Positions 36,019-45,065 are shown, counted from the first letter of the stretch. The stretch: 64,000 nt of DNA from UBA6382 sp963600315 (GCA_963600315.1 CAVCAW010000029.1:10930-74929); one strand, 5' to 3'. A program made the numbers and translations. The notes: generated by a model from the sequence alone, not told the origin.

Positions 36019-36068
36019 ACACCAAAGAGCCGCCTTGCAACAAAACTTGCAAGGCGGCTCTTTGGTGT
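36019..36068. terminator. Shared hairpin between convergent transcripts
   Basis: A perfect 22-bp stem (36019-36040 with 36047-36068; core AAGAGCCGCCTTGCAA) around CAAAAC, 19 bp beyond the tyrS stop. It has no T-run on either side, so it may stop transcription inefficiently or serve mainly as a 3' end stabiliser. Confidence 0.65.
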
Positions 36069-36087
36069 ATATAGAGGTATTGGCGAA

Positions 36088-37377
36088 TTATTTCACGATA
36101 ATCAGGAAGTAGTTCTTCTTACCCTTTTGAGCGAGGATATATTTGCCGTCGAGCAGGTCAGACGACGAGATGACAACCTCGGGGTCAGATAGCTTCTCCT
36201 TGTTGACACTCACGCCACCGCCCTTGACCATCTTGCGAAACTCGCCTTTGGACGGGAAGCAGTCAGTAGTCTCCGCCAGCAAGTCTACAGCCTTGGCTCC
36301 AAGCACCTGGTCTTTGGAGAGCTCATATTGCGGCACACCCTCAAAGACGCTCAGCAGCGTCGCCTCGTCGAGTCTGAGGAGATTCTCCTTAGTAGCCTTA
36401 CCGAAGAGCAGACTTGACGCCTCGAGAGCTGTTTGGTAAGCTTGTTCGCCGTGGACGAGGGTCGTCACCTCTTGGCCCAGTCGCTTCTGGAGTATGCGCT
36501 GACCAGGGTCGGCATGGTGCTGGGCTATGAGAGACTCTATTGTCTCGCGGTCGAGCGAAGTGAATATCTTGATGTAGCGTTCAGCGTCATCGTCGCTCAC
36601 GTTGAGCCAGAACTGATAGAACTTGTAGGGCGTGGTGCGGTTGGCATCGAGCCACACGTTGCCGCTCTCCGTCTTGCCAAACTTCTTGCCGTCGCTCTTG
36701 GTGATGAGCGGACAGGTGAGGGCAAAAGCTTCACCGCCGTTGGTGCGGCGTATGAGCTCCGTTCCGGTGGTTATGTTGCCCCACTGGTCAGAACCACCCA
36801 TCTGCAACTTGCAGTTCTTGTGGGTGTTGAGGTAGAGGAAGTCATAGCCCTGCAGGAGCTGATAGGTAAACTCAGTGAAGCTCAAGCCGTCGCTTGCTTC
36901 ACCGTTGAGGCGACGCTTCACGGAGTCCTTGGCCATCATGTAGTTTACGGTGATATGTTTGCCCACTTCGCGCGCAAAGTCGAGGAAGGAGTAGTTCTTC
37001 ATCCAGTCGTAGTTGTTGACCAGTTCGGCGCGGTTGGGAACATCGCTCTCGAAGTCGAGGAAACGGGCCAGCTGTGCCTTGATGCACTCCACGTTGTGGC
37101 GCAACGTCTCTTCGTCGAGAAGGTTGCGCTCCTGGCTCTTGCCCGACGGGTCGCCAATCATGCCGGTTGCTCCACCGATGAGAGCCATCGGCTTGTGACC
37201 GCAGCGCTGGAAGTGGCGGAGCATCATCACACCACAGAGGTGGCCTATGTGAAGGCTGTCGGCGGTGGGGTCGATACCCACGTATGCCGTGGTGATTTCC
37301 TTGGTCAGTTGTTCTTCAGTGCCAGGCATCATCTGGTGAATCATGCCTCTCCATTTGAGTTCTTCTACAAAGTTCAT
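36088..37377 (-). CDS. tyrS: Tyrosyl-tRNA synthetase
   Basis: 429 residues, full length for bacterial TyrRS. It charges tRNA-Tyr with tyrosine in the cytoplasm. Class I signatures are visible: the HIGH motif in PTADSLHIGHLCG, the tyrosine-binding GGSDQWGNIT block, and the KMSKS-equivalent KFGKTESGN. The C-terminal S4-like RNA-binding domain is present (FRKMVKGGGVSVNKEKLSD). The start lies about 40 bp from the predicted transcript start (-7 element at 37425-37433). The 22-bp-period array copy 2 lies a further 80 bp upstream. Confidence 0.96.
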   Translation of the reverse strand: MNFVEELKWRGMIHQMMPGTEEQLTKEITTAYVGIDPTADSLHIGHLCGVMMLRHFQRCGHKPMALIGGATGMIGDPSGKSQERNLLDEETLRHNVECIKAQLARFLDFESDVPNRAELVNNYDWMKNYSFLDFAREVGKHITVNYMMAKDSVKRRLNGEASDGLSFTEFTYQLLQGYDFLYLNTHKNCKLQMGGSDQWGNITTGTELIRRTNGGEAFALTCPLITKSDGKKFGKTESGNVWLDANRTTPYKFYQFWLNVSDDDAERYIKIFTSLDRETIESLIAQHHADPGQRILQKRLGQEVTTLVHGEQAYQTALEASSLLFGKATKENLLRLDEATLLSVFEGVPQYELSKDQVLGAKAVDLLAETTDCFPSKGEFRKMVKGGGVSVNKEKLSDPEVVISSSDLLDGKYILAQKGKKNYFLIIVK

Positions 37378-37424
37378 CGTCTTGTATTATTCTGTATTTT
37401 AGTTGAAAGAGCTTATATTAATGT

Positions 37425-37433
37425 GCAAAGTTA
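37425..37433 (-). promoter_or_regulatory. -7 element of the tyrS promoter
   Basis: Minus-strand TAACTTTGC, identical to the element upstream of the aminopeptidase P gene at 1093-1101. A clear TTTG at the expected -33 distance is lacking. Confidence 0.5.
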
Positions 37434-37513
37434 CACAATCTTATCCCAATAAGCTGTGGCAATGGTGCGAAATGTTGGTTTTGACCATTGGGGTGGTTGA
37501 CCGGACTCATGCG

Positions 37514-37591
37514 TTTCCGCCGAAATTGATATGCGTTTCGGGCGAAACCGATATCAATTTCCGCGGAAATTGACAACCGTTTCGGCGGAAA
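37514..37591. repeat. 22-bp-period palindromic array, copy 2
   Basis: Four 12-bp cores, TTTCCGCCGAAA, TTTCGGGCGAAA, TTTCCGCGGAAA and TTTCGGCGGAAA, start at 37514, 37536, 37558 and 37580, exactly 22 bp apart, with spacers TTGATATGCG, CCGATATCAA and TTGACAACCG. The element is bounded by GCG on the left and CGC on the right, so its ends are inverted copies (GCGTTTC ... GAAACGC). It lies between the SprT-like gene and tyrS, upstream of the tyrS promoter. Confidence 0.9.
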
Positions 37592-37637
37592 CGCAATCGT
37601 CGTCTCAATCTCCGCAGAGAGCAGAGTGCGCTGAAAT

Positions 37638-38327
37638 TCAGCGAGATGATGCAAGGTCAGTCGTGTCGACGGAGATTGTTTGACCGTTGTTGCGCAATTT
37701 GTGGGCCTTGGCGAGGTGAAGGGCGACTTCTTCGGGGTTGGCTTTGTAGATTTTGAGTGTGCGCGAACGGGGAAAACGGTTGAAGTAAGGATCGGTGGTG
37801 GAGTACCACGAAGTCTGGCTCACGAGGGGGTGACGTGCGATTTTGTCCCACAGCTGGAAGATGCTGGTGGTGGTTGACACGGTGATGCCGGTGTGGCCGT
37901 TGGTGAGTTGGGAGACGCACACCAGATGGCGGCGCCGGCGAGTGTCCTGCGAGCTGGCATCGTAACGCTTGGACACGGTGATGTGGCGGCCGTAGCGGTC
38001 ATTGATGTGCTGCATTATGCTGCGGAACTGCTCACCGTGGGGCGAGGTGTCCTTGATGCCTTTGGTGAGAATGTAGAGGTGTATCATCTCGTGGATGAGT
38101 ATGTCTTCGTATTCGCTCTCGGAGAATTCGTGAAGTGTGCTTATGGAGATGGTGAGCGAACTATAGCGGCTGACAGCGAATATGCGCCGATTGACGGTGT
38201 AGCTCAGACGACCGCCGAACGTGCGTGCGTGGCTCAGTCTGATGCTTACTTGCGGCAGCTTGCCACCGAAGCACAGGCTGTTGAAATGATTGAATTTTTC
38301 TTGCAAAAAAGTGATTGTAGGGCGCAT
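37638..38327 (-). CDS. SprT-like zinc metalloprotease-fold protein
   Basis: 229 residues from the ATG at 38327. The upstream ATG at 38348 overlaps a TATCTTTGT -7 element, which argues against it. The zincin motif is HEMIHLY (His79, Glu80, His83) with a candidate third ligand His97 in TSPHGEQF. The N-terminal helix FLQEKFNHFNSLCFGGKLP and the strand ARTFGGRLSY are typical of SprT-like proteins. The Cys4 zinc ribbon found in longer SprT relatives is not apparent; the C-terminal 100 residues are of unknown role. SprT/Spartan proteins act on DNA-protein crosslinks in eukaryotes; bacterial function is uncertain. Confidence 0.82.
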   Translation of the reverse strand: MRPTITFLQEKFNHFNSLCFGGKLPQVSIRLSHARTFGGRLSYTVNRRIFAVSRYSSLTISISTLHEFSESEYEDILIHEMIHLYILTKGIKDTSPHGEQFRSIMQHINDRYGRHITVSKRYDASSQDTRRRRHLVCVSQLTNGHTGITVSTTTSIFQLWDKIARHPLVSQTSWYSTTDPYFNRFPRSRTLKIYKANPEEVALHLAKAHKLRNNGQTISVDTTDLASSR

Positions 38328-38344
38328 ATATTCATCTATTTGAC

Positions 38345-38353
38345 ACAAAGATA
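38345..38353 (-). promoter_or_regulatory. -7 element of the SprT-like gene
   Basis: Minus-strand TATCTTTGT matches TAnnTTTGY. A TTG lies about 21 bp upstream of it. It fixes the translation start at 38327 rather than 38348. Confidence 0.5.
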
Positions 38354-38406
38354 GCTGTTTTATGCAAAATAAAGCAATGGACAGGGGCGTATATGTAAGA
38401 AATAAT

Positions 38407-38415
38407 TACTTTTGC
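38407..38415 (+). promoter_or_regulatory. -7 element of the secreted protease gene
   Basis: TACTTTTGC matches TAnnTTTGC; no good -33 element is visible. It rules out the alternative TTG start at 38412 and makes the ATG at 38424 unlikely, supporting 38472. Confidence 0.5.
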
Positions 38416-38471
38416 GTGTCTGCATGTCGGACAACAAAAAGAAAAGAGACCCACTAAAGAACCTAACGGCT

Positions 38472-41400
38472 ATGAGATTTATGAAATTGCTGGCGGCAGC
38501 GCTACTGCTGGCAGCGGGCAGTGCGACCGCTCAAGACTTCAAGGTAGACTACACTAAATATCCCGACGCTAACCCCTTGGGGGGACAAAACGGCAGCAAT
38601 GGCTACAATGCCAAAGGGACAACGCAAGGCGCAGCGCGGAGCGCAAGCTACAGAAGCACCAAGACGCGCCCCGACCATGTCAACAATGCTCTGACCAAGT
38701 TCTACCCACCAGTGTTCAACCAAGACGGCGGTTCGTGTGGGTCGGCTCAGGCGGTGGCCTACTGCATGACCTACGAAATGAATTCGTATCGCAATGCCGA
38801 TGCGTCGTATGCTGAGAACCAACTACCCACTCACTTCACTTGGCTCCACACCTATGCCGGCATCGAGAAATATCCCATAATGAACAAGCACGGTGTGCCC
38901 AACGTGACCGACTATGGCGGCCGCACCTACAGTTCGCTGTTTGGCAACCAAGACACAGGGAGCCAGCACTATGGCTACATGCAGGGCTATGACAAGTGGT
39001 ACAGAGCCATGTTCAACCGCACGGTGGGCGGCGACACCTACTGCTCGGAGGGGCAGATGACTGAGGTGGGACGCGAGGAACTCAAGCAGTGGCTATGGAA
39101 TCACTGGGGCGACGAGTCGTTTTATGCCGGCGGAGTGTCGGGCATAGGCGTGGCGAGCGGTGGTCAGTGGGGAAAGATTCCGTCGACTGCCACCAACAAG
39201 TCAATAGGCGTGGCAGGCATGTACTGCGTGAGCAGCTGGGGAAAGACTTATGACCACGCTCTCTCAGTAGTGGGCTACGACGACCGCATAGAGTTTGACC
39301 TCGACTCCAACGGGGTCTATGGCGAAGAGGACAAAGACGAGAAGGGCGCCTGGATTATCTGCAATTCGTGGGGCGACGGGTGGTGTAACAAGGGTTTCAT
39401 CTACTGCCCCTACAAGTATAGCGTGGCGGTGGGTACTACCGTATCGCCCTGGAACTCGGGCCACTACACGTGGCGCAAAGACTATGAGCCCAAGCGCGTG
39501 CTCAAGATAGTGATGGACTATAGCCGCCGCTCCGAACTGAGCTTCTGCGCCGGAGTGTCGAGCGACACCACCGACACCAAGCCTGAGTCGAGCGAGGTGA
39601 TGCCATTCTTCAACTATGCCGGCGACGGCAAGAAGCAGACGCCTGCGCCCGAGGTGCCCATGCTGGGCAAGTGGCGCACGCAGTTTAACTATGACCCGAT
39701 GGAGTTTGGCTATGACGTGACTGACCTTACTGAAAGCTACGACCTGTCGAAACCGCTGAAATACTTCTTTGTCATCAACTCACGCTCGACAGCCGTAGGC
39801 AATGGCCACATCTACAAGATGTCGCTCATGGACTATGGCATAGAGGAAGACGGCATGGAGATTGCCGCCCGCATAGACACGGTGGACATACTCAACGGCG
39901 GCAAGACGACCATTGTGGCTGTCACCGTGGCAGGACGCCAACTCTACGCTCCGCTCAACACCTCGCTGGCGGGCAACAAATTGACGTGGAGCACACCAAA
40001 GCCGTCAAGCTACGACATTTCTCACTATAATGTCTACAAAGGCAGCCTGAAGGTGGCGGAGGTGCCGGCAATCAGCCATTCATACACTGTGGACGACCAA
40101 ACTGCCACATACTACGTGGCAACGGCTTATACCTACAAGGATAAAACACTGCTGTCGGAGAAGAGCCTGCCTGCCCGCAACGAGGCAACCTACTCGCTCG
40201 GCAGCCACAACGTGACGCTGATGCTCGACACGGCTTCGGTAGCAGTGCCCATAGCGCTGAAAGAGAAGCTGCAGCAAGCCACCATAGAATTCTGGATAAA
40301 GCCCAACAACATCGATGGTAGCAGCAACCAGATAGGCAAGGCGTGGGGGACGTTTAACATAGCGGTGAGCAAGAGCGGACAACTCATGTGTGGGTGGGAC
40401 ACTTCAAACCGCATCACCACATCTGCCAACAGCATTCAGGCAGGCAAATGGTACCACGTGGCAGTCGTGGTGGACCACAACGTGCTCACGCTCTACATCA
40501 ACGGAATGAAGAGGGGTGTGCTGACCTCTACGTCCTACAGCGGACTGCCAGCTATGGACGAGCTATGCTTCGGCGCCGCTGGCGGATTTATGGATGCCGA
40601 GATTGACGAATTCCGCCTGTGGTCAACGGCACGCACACAGAAAGACATCTTTACCAACAAAAACACCTATATCAGTTCTCCATCATCACAGCCACAACTG
40701 ATGGTCTACTACCCCATGGAGACTTATGAAGACGGAGGCGTGCTCTACCTCAAGGACTTAGCTTTGGGCTACGACGCTCCGCTAAGCAAAGCCACACAGG
40801 GCAGCGACGAAACACTGATGACCAATGCCAATGTGCTGAAGACGACTAGCTTCAGCTGCCTGAGCAACGTGATATATGCCGGCGAACCAGTGCAGTTCAA
40901 GTCGGAGTCGTCGCTCAACACTGTGAAGTGGAACTGGTCGGTCAAGAACCAGACCGGCATGAGCAGCAACATTGCCAACCCATACTTCACATTTACGGCA
41001 GCCGGCAAATATCAACTGACACTCAACACAGAGGACCGCGAAGGCGACAAGGCAGAGTATACGGACACGGTGACGGTGATCAACCCCGAGGCACCCAAAG
41101 CCGACTTCGACATAGCCACCGACACTCTCGCAGAGGGCGAGATGTTTAACCTGGGCAACAAGTCGACTGGAGCCAACTGCACCTACACGTGGACTATGCC
41201 CGGTGCTGACAACGAGGAAATCAAGAGCGTCAATGCCCGCGTGAGCTACAGCAGCACGGGAGTCTACCCCGTAACCCTCACCGCCACCAACGCTGGCGGC
41301 AGCGACAAGATAACCAAATACGTAGTGGTGACCCACACCGTGCCGGGCGTGGACTTCACCGTAGACCCCGACTTCATCGTGCTGGGCAACACCACCTACC

Positions 41401-42500
41401 TCTGCGATGCCACCCGACACAACCCCGACACATGGAAATGGACAGTGACCAACGGCAAACACACTACCATAATCAACGGACAGAACTCGTCGTTCACACC
41501 CAAATGTCCCGGCATCTACAGCGTTACCCTTGAGGCATCTAACGACATAGGCTCCGCATCGAAGACCGAAGAGCAGAAATTCGTCGTGGCCAACGCCGAG
41601 AGCTACAACGCACTCAACTTTACGGGCGGACAACAAATATCTTCGTCAGCCGACTTCTTCGCCTCGGGAACTAAGGCGTTCACCATCGAATGGTGGATGA
41701 ACCCCACTAAGCAGACAGGCGCACTCAACATGTCTACGTCTAACGGACAGCTGTCCGTCACCACCGACTACAACGGAAATATGACAATAGAGATAGACGG
41801 CAAGAGCTGCAGCTCAGGCAACAACTTCGTGGTGGCAGGCGAATGGTGTCACTATGCCCTGACCTTCAACTTCGGACAGGTGAAGTTCTACCGCAATGGC
41901 GAACTCATAACCACATCCTCATCGCGCATCGGCACCTCAACAACCAATTGGGGCACGCTGACCCTTGCCGGCGGCGACAATCCATTTGACGGGCAGATCG
42001 ACGAACTGCGCATCTGGAAAAAGTGCCTTACGCTCTCGACTATGAAAAATTATATCAACTCTCCACTCGACGACCCTGAGAGCCTCGCTCTATCAAGCGG
42101 CCTCGTGGCATACTATGACTTCAACCAAAACGGCGGTAGCGTGAAAGACCGCTCAGGCAACGGACTCGACCTCGAGCGCACGGGCTTCGGTCCCGACGGC
42201 GACGCATGGGGATTGTCGAAGGGCGTCTTCACCCTTGACTTCGACACGTCGACAACTGAGCCCGACGAAATCGACGCCGACGGACTCACGCACATCTACG
42301 ATGCCGTCAAGGCTGGAGTGGCAGGCAAGTTTGCCGGCGGACGCGGAACGATTCGCATGGTGATGGAGACCAAAGAAAATGTACGCATATACAATGCAGC
42401 CGGACAGTGCGTCTTCAATGACCTCGTAGAGGGCGTGCACTACATCCCGTTTGAGCCCGGCGTATATGTCGTCAACGGAACTAAGGTCGTCGTCAACTGA
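38472..42500 (+). CDS. Secreted papain-like (C1) peptidase with LamG and PKD-like domains and T9SS-type tail
   Basis: 1342 residues from the ATG at 38472, chosen because it opens a signal peptide (MRFMKLLAAALLLAAGSATA) and lies downstream of the -7 element. Residues about 60-400 are a papain-like domain: NQDGGSCGSAQAVAYC (candidate nucleophile Cys89), DHALSVVGYDD (His262) and ICNSWGDGW (Asn298). The usual Cys-Trp pair is replaced by Cys-Gly, so activity is probable but not certain. A fibronectin-like stretch follows, then a LamG/concanavalin-like domain (ATIEFWIKPNN, KWYHVAVVVDHN, EIDEFRLWSTARTQ), PKD-like repeats (VYPVTLTATNAGGSDKITKYV), a second LamG domain (FTIEWWMNPTK, QIDELRIWKK) and the C-terminal VRIYNAAGQCVFND ... 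PGVYVVNGTKVVVN sorting tail. Likely exported through type IX secretion to degrade or bind host or matrix polymers. Monocistronic. Confidence 0.85.
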   Translation: MRFMKLLAAALLLAAGSATAQDFKVDYTKYPDANPLGGQNGSNGYNAKGTTQGAARSASYRSTKTRPDHVNNALTKFYPPVFNQDGGSCGSAQAVAYCMTYEMNSYRNADASYAENQLPTHFTWLHTYAGIEKYPIMNKHGVPNVTDYGGRTYSSLFGNQDTGSQHYGYMQGYDKWYRAMFNRTVGGDTYCSEGQMTEVGREELKQWLWNHWGDESFYAGGVSGIGVASGGQWGKIPSTATNKSIGVAGMYCVSSWGKTYDHALSVVGYDDRIEFDLDSNGVYGEEDKDEKGAWIICNSWGDGWCNKGFIYCPYKYSVAVGTTVSPWNSGHYTWRKDYEPKRVLKIVMDYSRRSELSFCAGVSSDTTDTKPESSEVMPFFNYAGDGKKQTPAPEVPMLGKWRTQFNYDPMEFGYDVTDLTESYDLSKPLKYFFVINSRSTAVGNGHIYKMSLMDYGIEEDGMEIAARIDTVDILNGGKTTIVAVTVAGRQLYAPLNTSLAGNKLTWSTPKPSSYDISHYNVYKGSLKVAEVPAISHSYTVDDQTATYYVATAYTYKDKTLLSEKSLPARNEATYSLGSHNVTLMLDTASVAVPIALKEKLQQATIEFWIKPNNIDGSSNQIGKAWGTFNIAVSKSGQLMCGWDTSNRITTSANSIQAGKWYHVAVVVDHNVLTLYINGMKRGVLTSTSYSGLPAMDELCFGAAGGFMDAEIDEFRLWSTARTQKDIFTNKNTYISSPSSQPQLMVYYPMETYEDGGVLYLKDLALGYDAPLSKATQGSDETLMTNANVLKTTSFSCLSNVIYAGEPVQFKSESSLNTVKWNWSVKNQTGMSSNIANPYFTFTAAGKYQLTLNTEDREGDKAEYTDTVTVINPEAPKADFDIATDTLAEGEMFNLGNKSTGANCTYTWTMPGADNEEIKSVNARVSYSSTGVYPVTLTATNAGGSDKITKYVVVTHTVPGVDFTVDPDFIVLGNTTYLCDATRHNPDTWKWTVTNGKHTTIINGQNSSFTPKCPGIYSVTLEASNDIGSASKTEEQKFVVANAESYNALNFTGGQQISSSADFFASGTKAFTIEWWMNPTKQTGALNMSTSNGQLSVTTDYNGNMTIEIDGKSCSSGNNFVVAGEWCHYALTFNFGQVKFYRNGELITTSSSRIGTSTTNWGTLTLAGGDNPFDGQIDELRIWKKCLTLSTMKNYINSPLDDPESLALSSGLVAYYDFNQNGGSVKDRSGNGLDLERTGFGPDGDAWGLSKGVFTLDFDTSTTEPDEIDADGLTHIYDAVKAGVAGKFAGGRGTIRMVMETKENVRIYNAAGQCVFNDLVEGVHYIPFEPGVYVVNGTKVVVN

Positions 42501-42561
42501 CACCAACGGCAAAGCGGCATTTAAAACTAACCGACTGCCGCAGCAAACCGACCACACATGA

Positions 42562-42605
42562 TAGCAGCCGCCAAAGTTCTCACTTCGAGACTTTGGCGGC
42601 TGCTA
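42562..42605 (+). terminator. Terminator-like hairpin after the secreted protease
   Basis: A perfect 16-bp stem (42562-42577 with 42590-42605; core AGCAGCCGCCAAAGT) around a 12-nt loop. The only T-run (six T, near 42620) is about 15 bp further on, so termination may be incomplete. Confidence 0.65.
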
Positions 42606-42658
42606 GCGTGAGCTGGCAGTTTTTTGGCAATTAGTAGGGAATTCTGAATATAAATGCT

Positions 42659-42691
42659 TAATTTTGCACAGCGAAAAAGAGGTGTGCAAAA
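42659..42691 (+). promoter_or_regulatory. Promoter -7 element overlapped by an inverted repeat (candidate TetR operator)
   Basis: TAATTTTGC (42659-42667) fits TAnnTTTGC. The perfect inverted repeat TTTTGCACA (42662-42670) and TGTGCAAAA (42683-42691) overlaps the -7 element and spans the expected transcription start, about 105 bp before the TetR gene. This is the layout expected for an autorepressor operator, although the 12-bp gap between arms is wide for a TetR protein. Confidence 0.5.
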
Positions 42692-42795
42692 TCCAGACAG
42701 TGCAGTCTGACATCGTTTTTGCCATCAGAGTCTTTTTCAAACTAGCGCAGATGTGACCGCATCGGGAGCAAGAGTATAAAAAGAAAAATATTTGT

Positions 42796-43419
42796 ATGTC
42801 AACATCCAAGAAGAAAGCCCTTCTCATAGACGTGGCGCGCAAACTGTTTGCGCAAAACGGCCTTAACGGCACAACAATGAACGATATAGCCAACGAGTCT
42901 GGAATCTCCCGACGCACGTTGTACGTATATTTTTCAAACAAGGAGGAAATCTACTCGGCGGTGATAGAGACCGAAATAGAGCGTCTGTCGGACAAAATGG
43001 ACGAGGTGGCTTCGCGCAATATCGACCCCGAACTCAAAGTGGCCACCCTAATCTACACTCATCTCAACGCAGTGAAAGAAACCGTGGTGCGCAATGGCTC
43101 GCTCCGCGCAGAGTTCTTCCGCAATATCTGGATGGTGGAGAAAGTGAGGAAAGCCTTTGACAACGAAGAGCTTGAGCTCTACCGCCGCGTGATTCAGGAG
43201 GGCTGCGAAACGGGACAGTTCCACGTGGAGAGCATCGACCTCGTGGCCGACGTGATTCACTACTGCATCAAGGGGCTCGAGGTACCCTACGTCTACGGAC
43301 GCCTGGGCAACGGCATGACCATCGACGAAAGCCGCCCCATCGTAATCAACATGGTCAAGCGTATGCTCGGCATCAACACCATGAAGCAGTGGGACGTGAC
43401 CAAGTTTATTGAGGAATAA
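42796..43419 (+). CDS. TetR/AcrR family transcriptional regulator
   Basis: 207 residues. The N-terminal helix-turn-helix occupies about residues 8-55 (ALLIDVARKLFAQNGLNGTTMNDIANESGISRRTLYVYF, abridged key residues G-x-TTM-xxIA and RTLYxYF). The C-terminal all-helical ligand domain (EFFRNIWMVEKVRKAF, EVPYVYGRLGNG) is family-specific and gives no ligand. It lies 78 bp upstream of a FabG-type reductase, so it may control that gene and itself through the inverted repeat at 42662-42691; a fatty-acid-related effector is a guess from context only. Confidence 0.88.
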   Translation: MSTSKKKALLIDVARKLFAQNGLNGTTMNDIANESGISRRTLYVYFSNKEEIYSAVIETEIERLSDKMDEVASRNIDPELKVATLIYTHLNAVKETVVRNGSLRAEFFRNIWMVEKVRKAFDNEELELYRRVIQEGCETGQFHVESIDLVADVIHYCIKGLEVPYVYGRLGNGMTIDESRPIVINMVKRMLGINTMKQWDVTKFIEE

Positions 43420-43497
43420 AACTATTCTTCGCAACGACCACCGATGGCGGTGCGAAGAAAAAACAACTGAATATAACAGCAAAACAACTTTATTATT

Positions 43498-44244
43498 ATG
43501 GGACTTTTAAGTGGAAAGACAGCCCTCGTTACAGGAGCTGCACGCGGCATCGGCAAAGCCATTGCCTTGAGATTTGCGCAAGAAGGCGCCAACATAGCGT
43601 TTACTGACCTCGTGATTGACGAAAACGGCAAAGCTACCGAGTCTGAAATAGCAGCCCTCGGTGTGAAGTGTGTAGGCTATGCGTCAAACGCAGCAGACTT
43701 CGCCCAGACCGAAGAGGTAGTAAACAAGGTTAAAGAGGAGTTTGGCTCCATCGACATTCTCGTGAACAACGCAGGTATCACCAAGGACGGACTGATGATG
43801 CGCATGAGCGAGGCTCAGTGGGACGCAGTGATTGCCGTAAACCTCAAGTCGGCATTCAACTTCATCCACGCCTGCACTCCTATCATGATGCGCCAGCGCA
43901 GCGGTAGCATCATCAACATGGCTTCTGTAGTAGGCGTTCACGGCAATGCCGGTCAGTGCAACTATGCAGCCTCCAAAGCCGGACTTATCGCCCTGGCCAA
44001 GAGTATCGCTCAGGAACTCGGTTCACGCGGTGTGCGCGCCAATGCCATCGCCCCGGGCTTCATCGAGACAGCCATGACAGCCGCTCTGTCGGAAGACATC
44101 CGCAAGGAGTGGATCAAGAGCATTCCTCTGCGCCGCGGCGGACAGGTTGAAGATATCGCCAACACCGCTGTATATCTCGCCTCTGACCTCTCCAGCTATG
44201 TCACCGGACAGGTTATCCAGGTCGACGGCGGCATGAACATGTAA
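43498..44244 (+). CDS. fabG: 3-oxoacyl-[ACP] reductase (FabG type SDR)
   Basis: 248 residues, normal for FabG. It reduces 3-oxoacyl-ACP with NADPH in fatty-acid synthesis. Visible features are the nucleotide-binding TGAARGIGKA at residues 12-21, the NNAG motif near 90-93, catalytic Ser143 (NMASVVG), Tyr156 and Lys160 (NYAASK), and the C-terminal block SSYVTGQVIQVDGGMNM typical of FabG rather than of other short-chain reductases. It follows the TetR gene by 78 bp and is followed after 46 bp by the pseudouridine synthase gene. The FabG call is strong, but the substrate could differ if the genome has a second copy. Confidence 0.88.
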   Translation: MGLLSGKTALVTGAARGIGKAIALRFAQEGANIAFTDLVIDENGKATESEIAALGVKCVGYASNAADFAQTEEVVNKVKEEFGSIDILVNNAGITKDGLMMRMSEAQWDAVIAVNLKSAFNFIHACTPIMMRQRSGSIINMASVVGVHGNAGQCNYAASKAGLIALAKSIAQELGSRGVRANAIAPGFIETAMTAALSEDIRKEWIKSIPLRRGGQVEDIANTAVYLASDLSSYVTGQVIQVDGGMNM

Positions 44245-44290
44245 GAACACGACCCCTGACTACACCCTTCTCAATCAGAGCAAACGCAAG

Positions 44291-44983
44291 ATGGAGGTAA
44301 TCTACGAAGACAACCACGTCATTGCCGTCAACAAGGCACCCGGCGAAATAGTGCAGGGCGACAAGACTGGCGACAAGCCGCTGAGCGAGATGGTGAAGGA
44401 CTATATCAAGGAGAAATACGCCAAGCCGGGTAACGTCTTTCTGGGCGTTACCCACAGGCTTGACAGGCCGGTGAGCGGCGTAGTGGTCTTTGCTCGCACG
44501 AGCAAGGCCCTGCCGCGCATCAACCGGCTATTCAGCAACGGGGAGGTAGAAAAAACCTATCTCGCCATTGTGGGCAACAAGCCTCAGCAGAGCGAGGGAG
44601 AAATAGTGTCGTGGCTCACGCGCAACGAAAGGCTCAACAAGTCGTTCGTAAGCAACAAAGAGACACCCGGCGCCCGACAAGCCTGCTTGCGCTACAAGCT
44701 CGTGGCATCTGCCGACAGATATCATCTGCTTGCCGTGAGACTGCTCACGGGGCGCCATCACCAGATAAGGTGTCAACTATCATCGATAGGCTGCCCCATC
44801 AAGGGTGACCTAAAATATGGGGCACCACGCAGCAACCCCGATGGCAGCATATCGCTACACTCGTGGAGAGCGCGGTTTGAACACCCCGTGTCGCACATGT
44901 CACTCGAAATAATTGCACACTGCCCCAACTCTCCTCTATGGGACGCACTGATGCGCAATGTTGACCACAGCCTGACTGTATAA
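44291..44983 (+). CDS. RluA-family pseudouridine synthase
   Basis: 230 residues, a short RluA-family member without an S4 domain. It converts uridine to pseudouridine in rRNA or tRNA. The catalytic aspartate is Asp58 in the motif HRLDRPVSG. Other blocks are VIYEDNHVIAVNKAPG at the start, VEKTYLAIV, and LLTGRHHQIRCQLSSIGCPIKGDLKYG near residues 155-180. Size and lack of an S4 domain are like RluA or TruC, so the target site cannot be decided from sequence alone. Confidence 0.9.
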   Translation: MEVIYEDNHVIAVNKAPGEIVQGDKTGDKPLSEMVKDYIKEKYAKPGNVFLGVTHRLDRPVSGVVVFARTSKALPRINRLFSNGEVEKTYLAIVGNKPQQSEGEIVSWLTRNERLNKSFVSNKETPGARQACLRYKLVASADRYHLLAVRLLTGRHHQIRCQLSSIGCPIKGDLKYGAPRSNPDGSISLHSWRARFEHPVSHMSLEIIAHCPNSPLWDALMRNVDHSLTV

Positions 44984-45065
44984 GCATTGACACCCAAAAC
45001 CGCTGATGCAGGCTCTTGGCAAGCAATACAAAATGCCACTGCAACAGCACAAGACTTCAAGCAAG

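Noticed and set aside
36433..37452. 339-residue plus-strand frame opposite tyrS
   Set aside because: Shadow of tyrS, which has intact HIGH and KMSKS-type motifs.
38412..38471. Upstream start (TTG 38412 or ATG 38424) for the secreted protease
   Set aside because: TTG lies within the -7 element, and the signal peptide begins only at the ATG at 38472.
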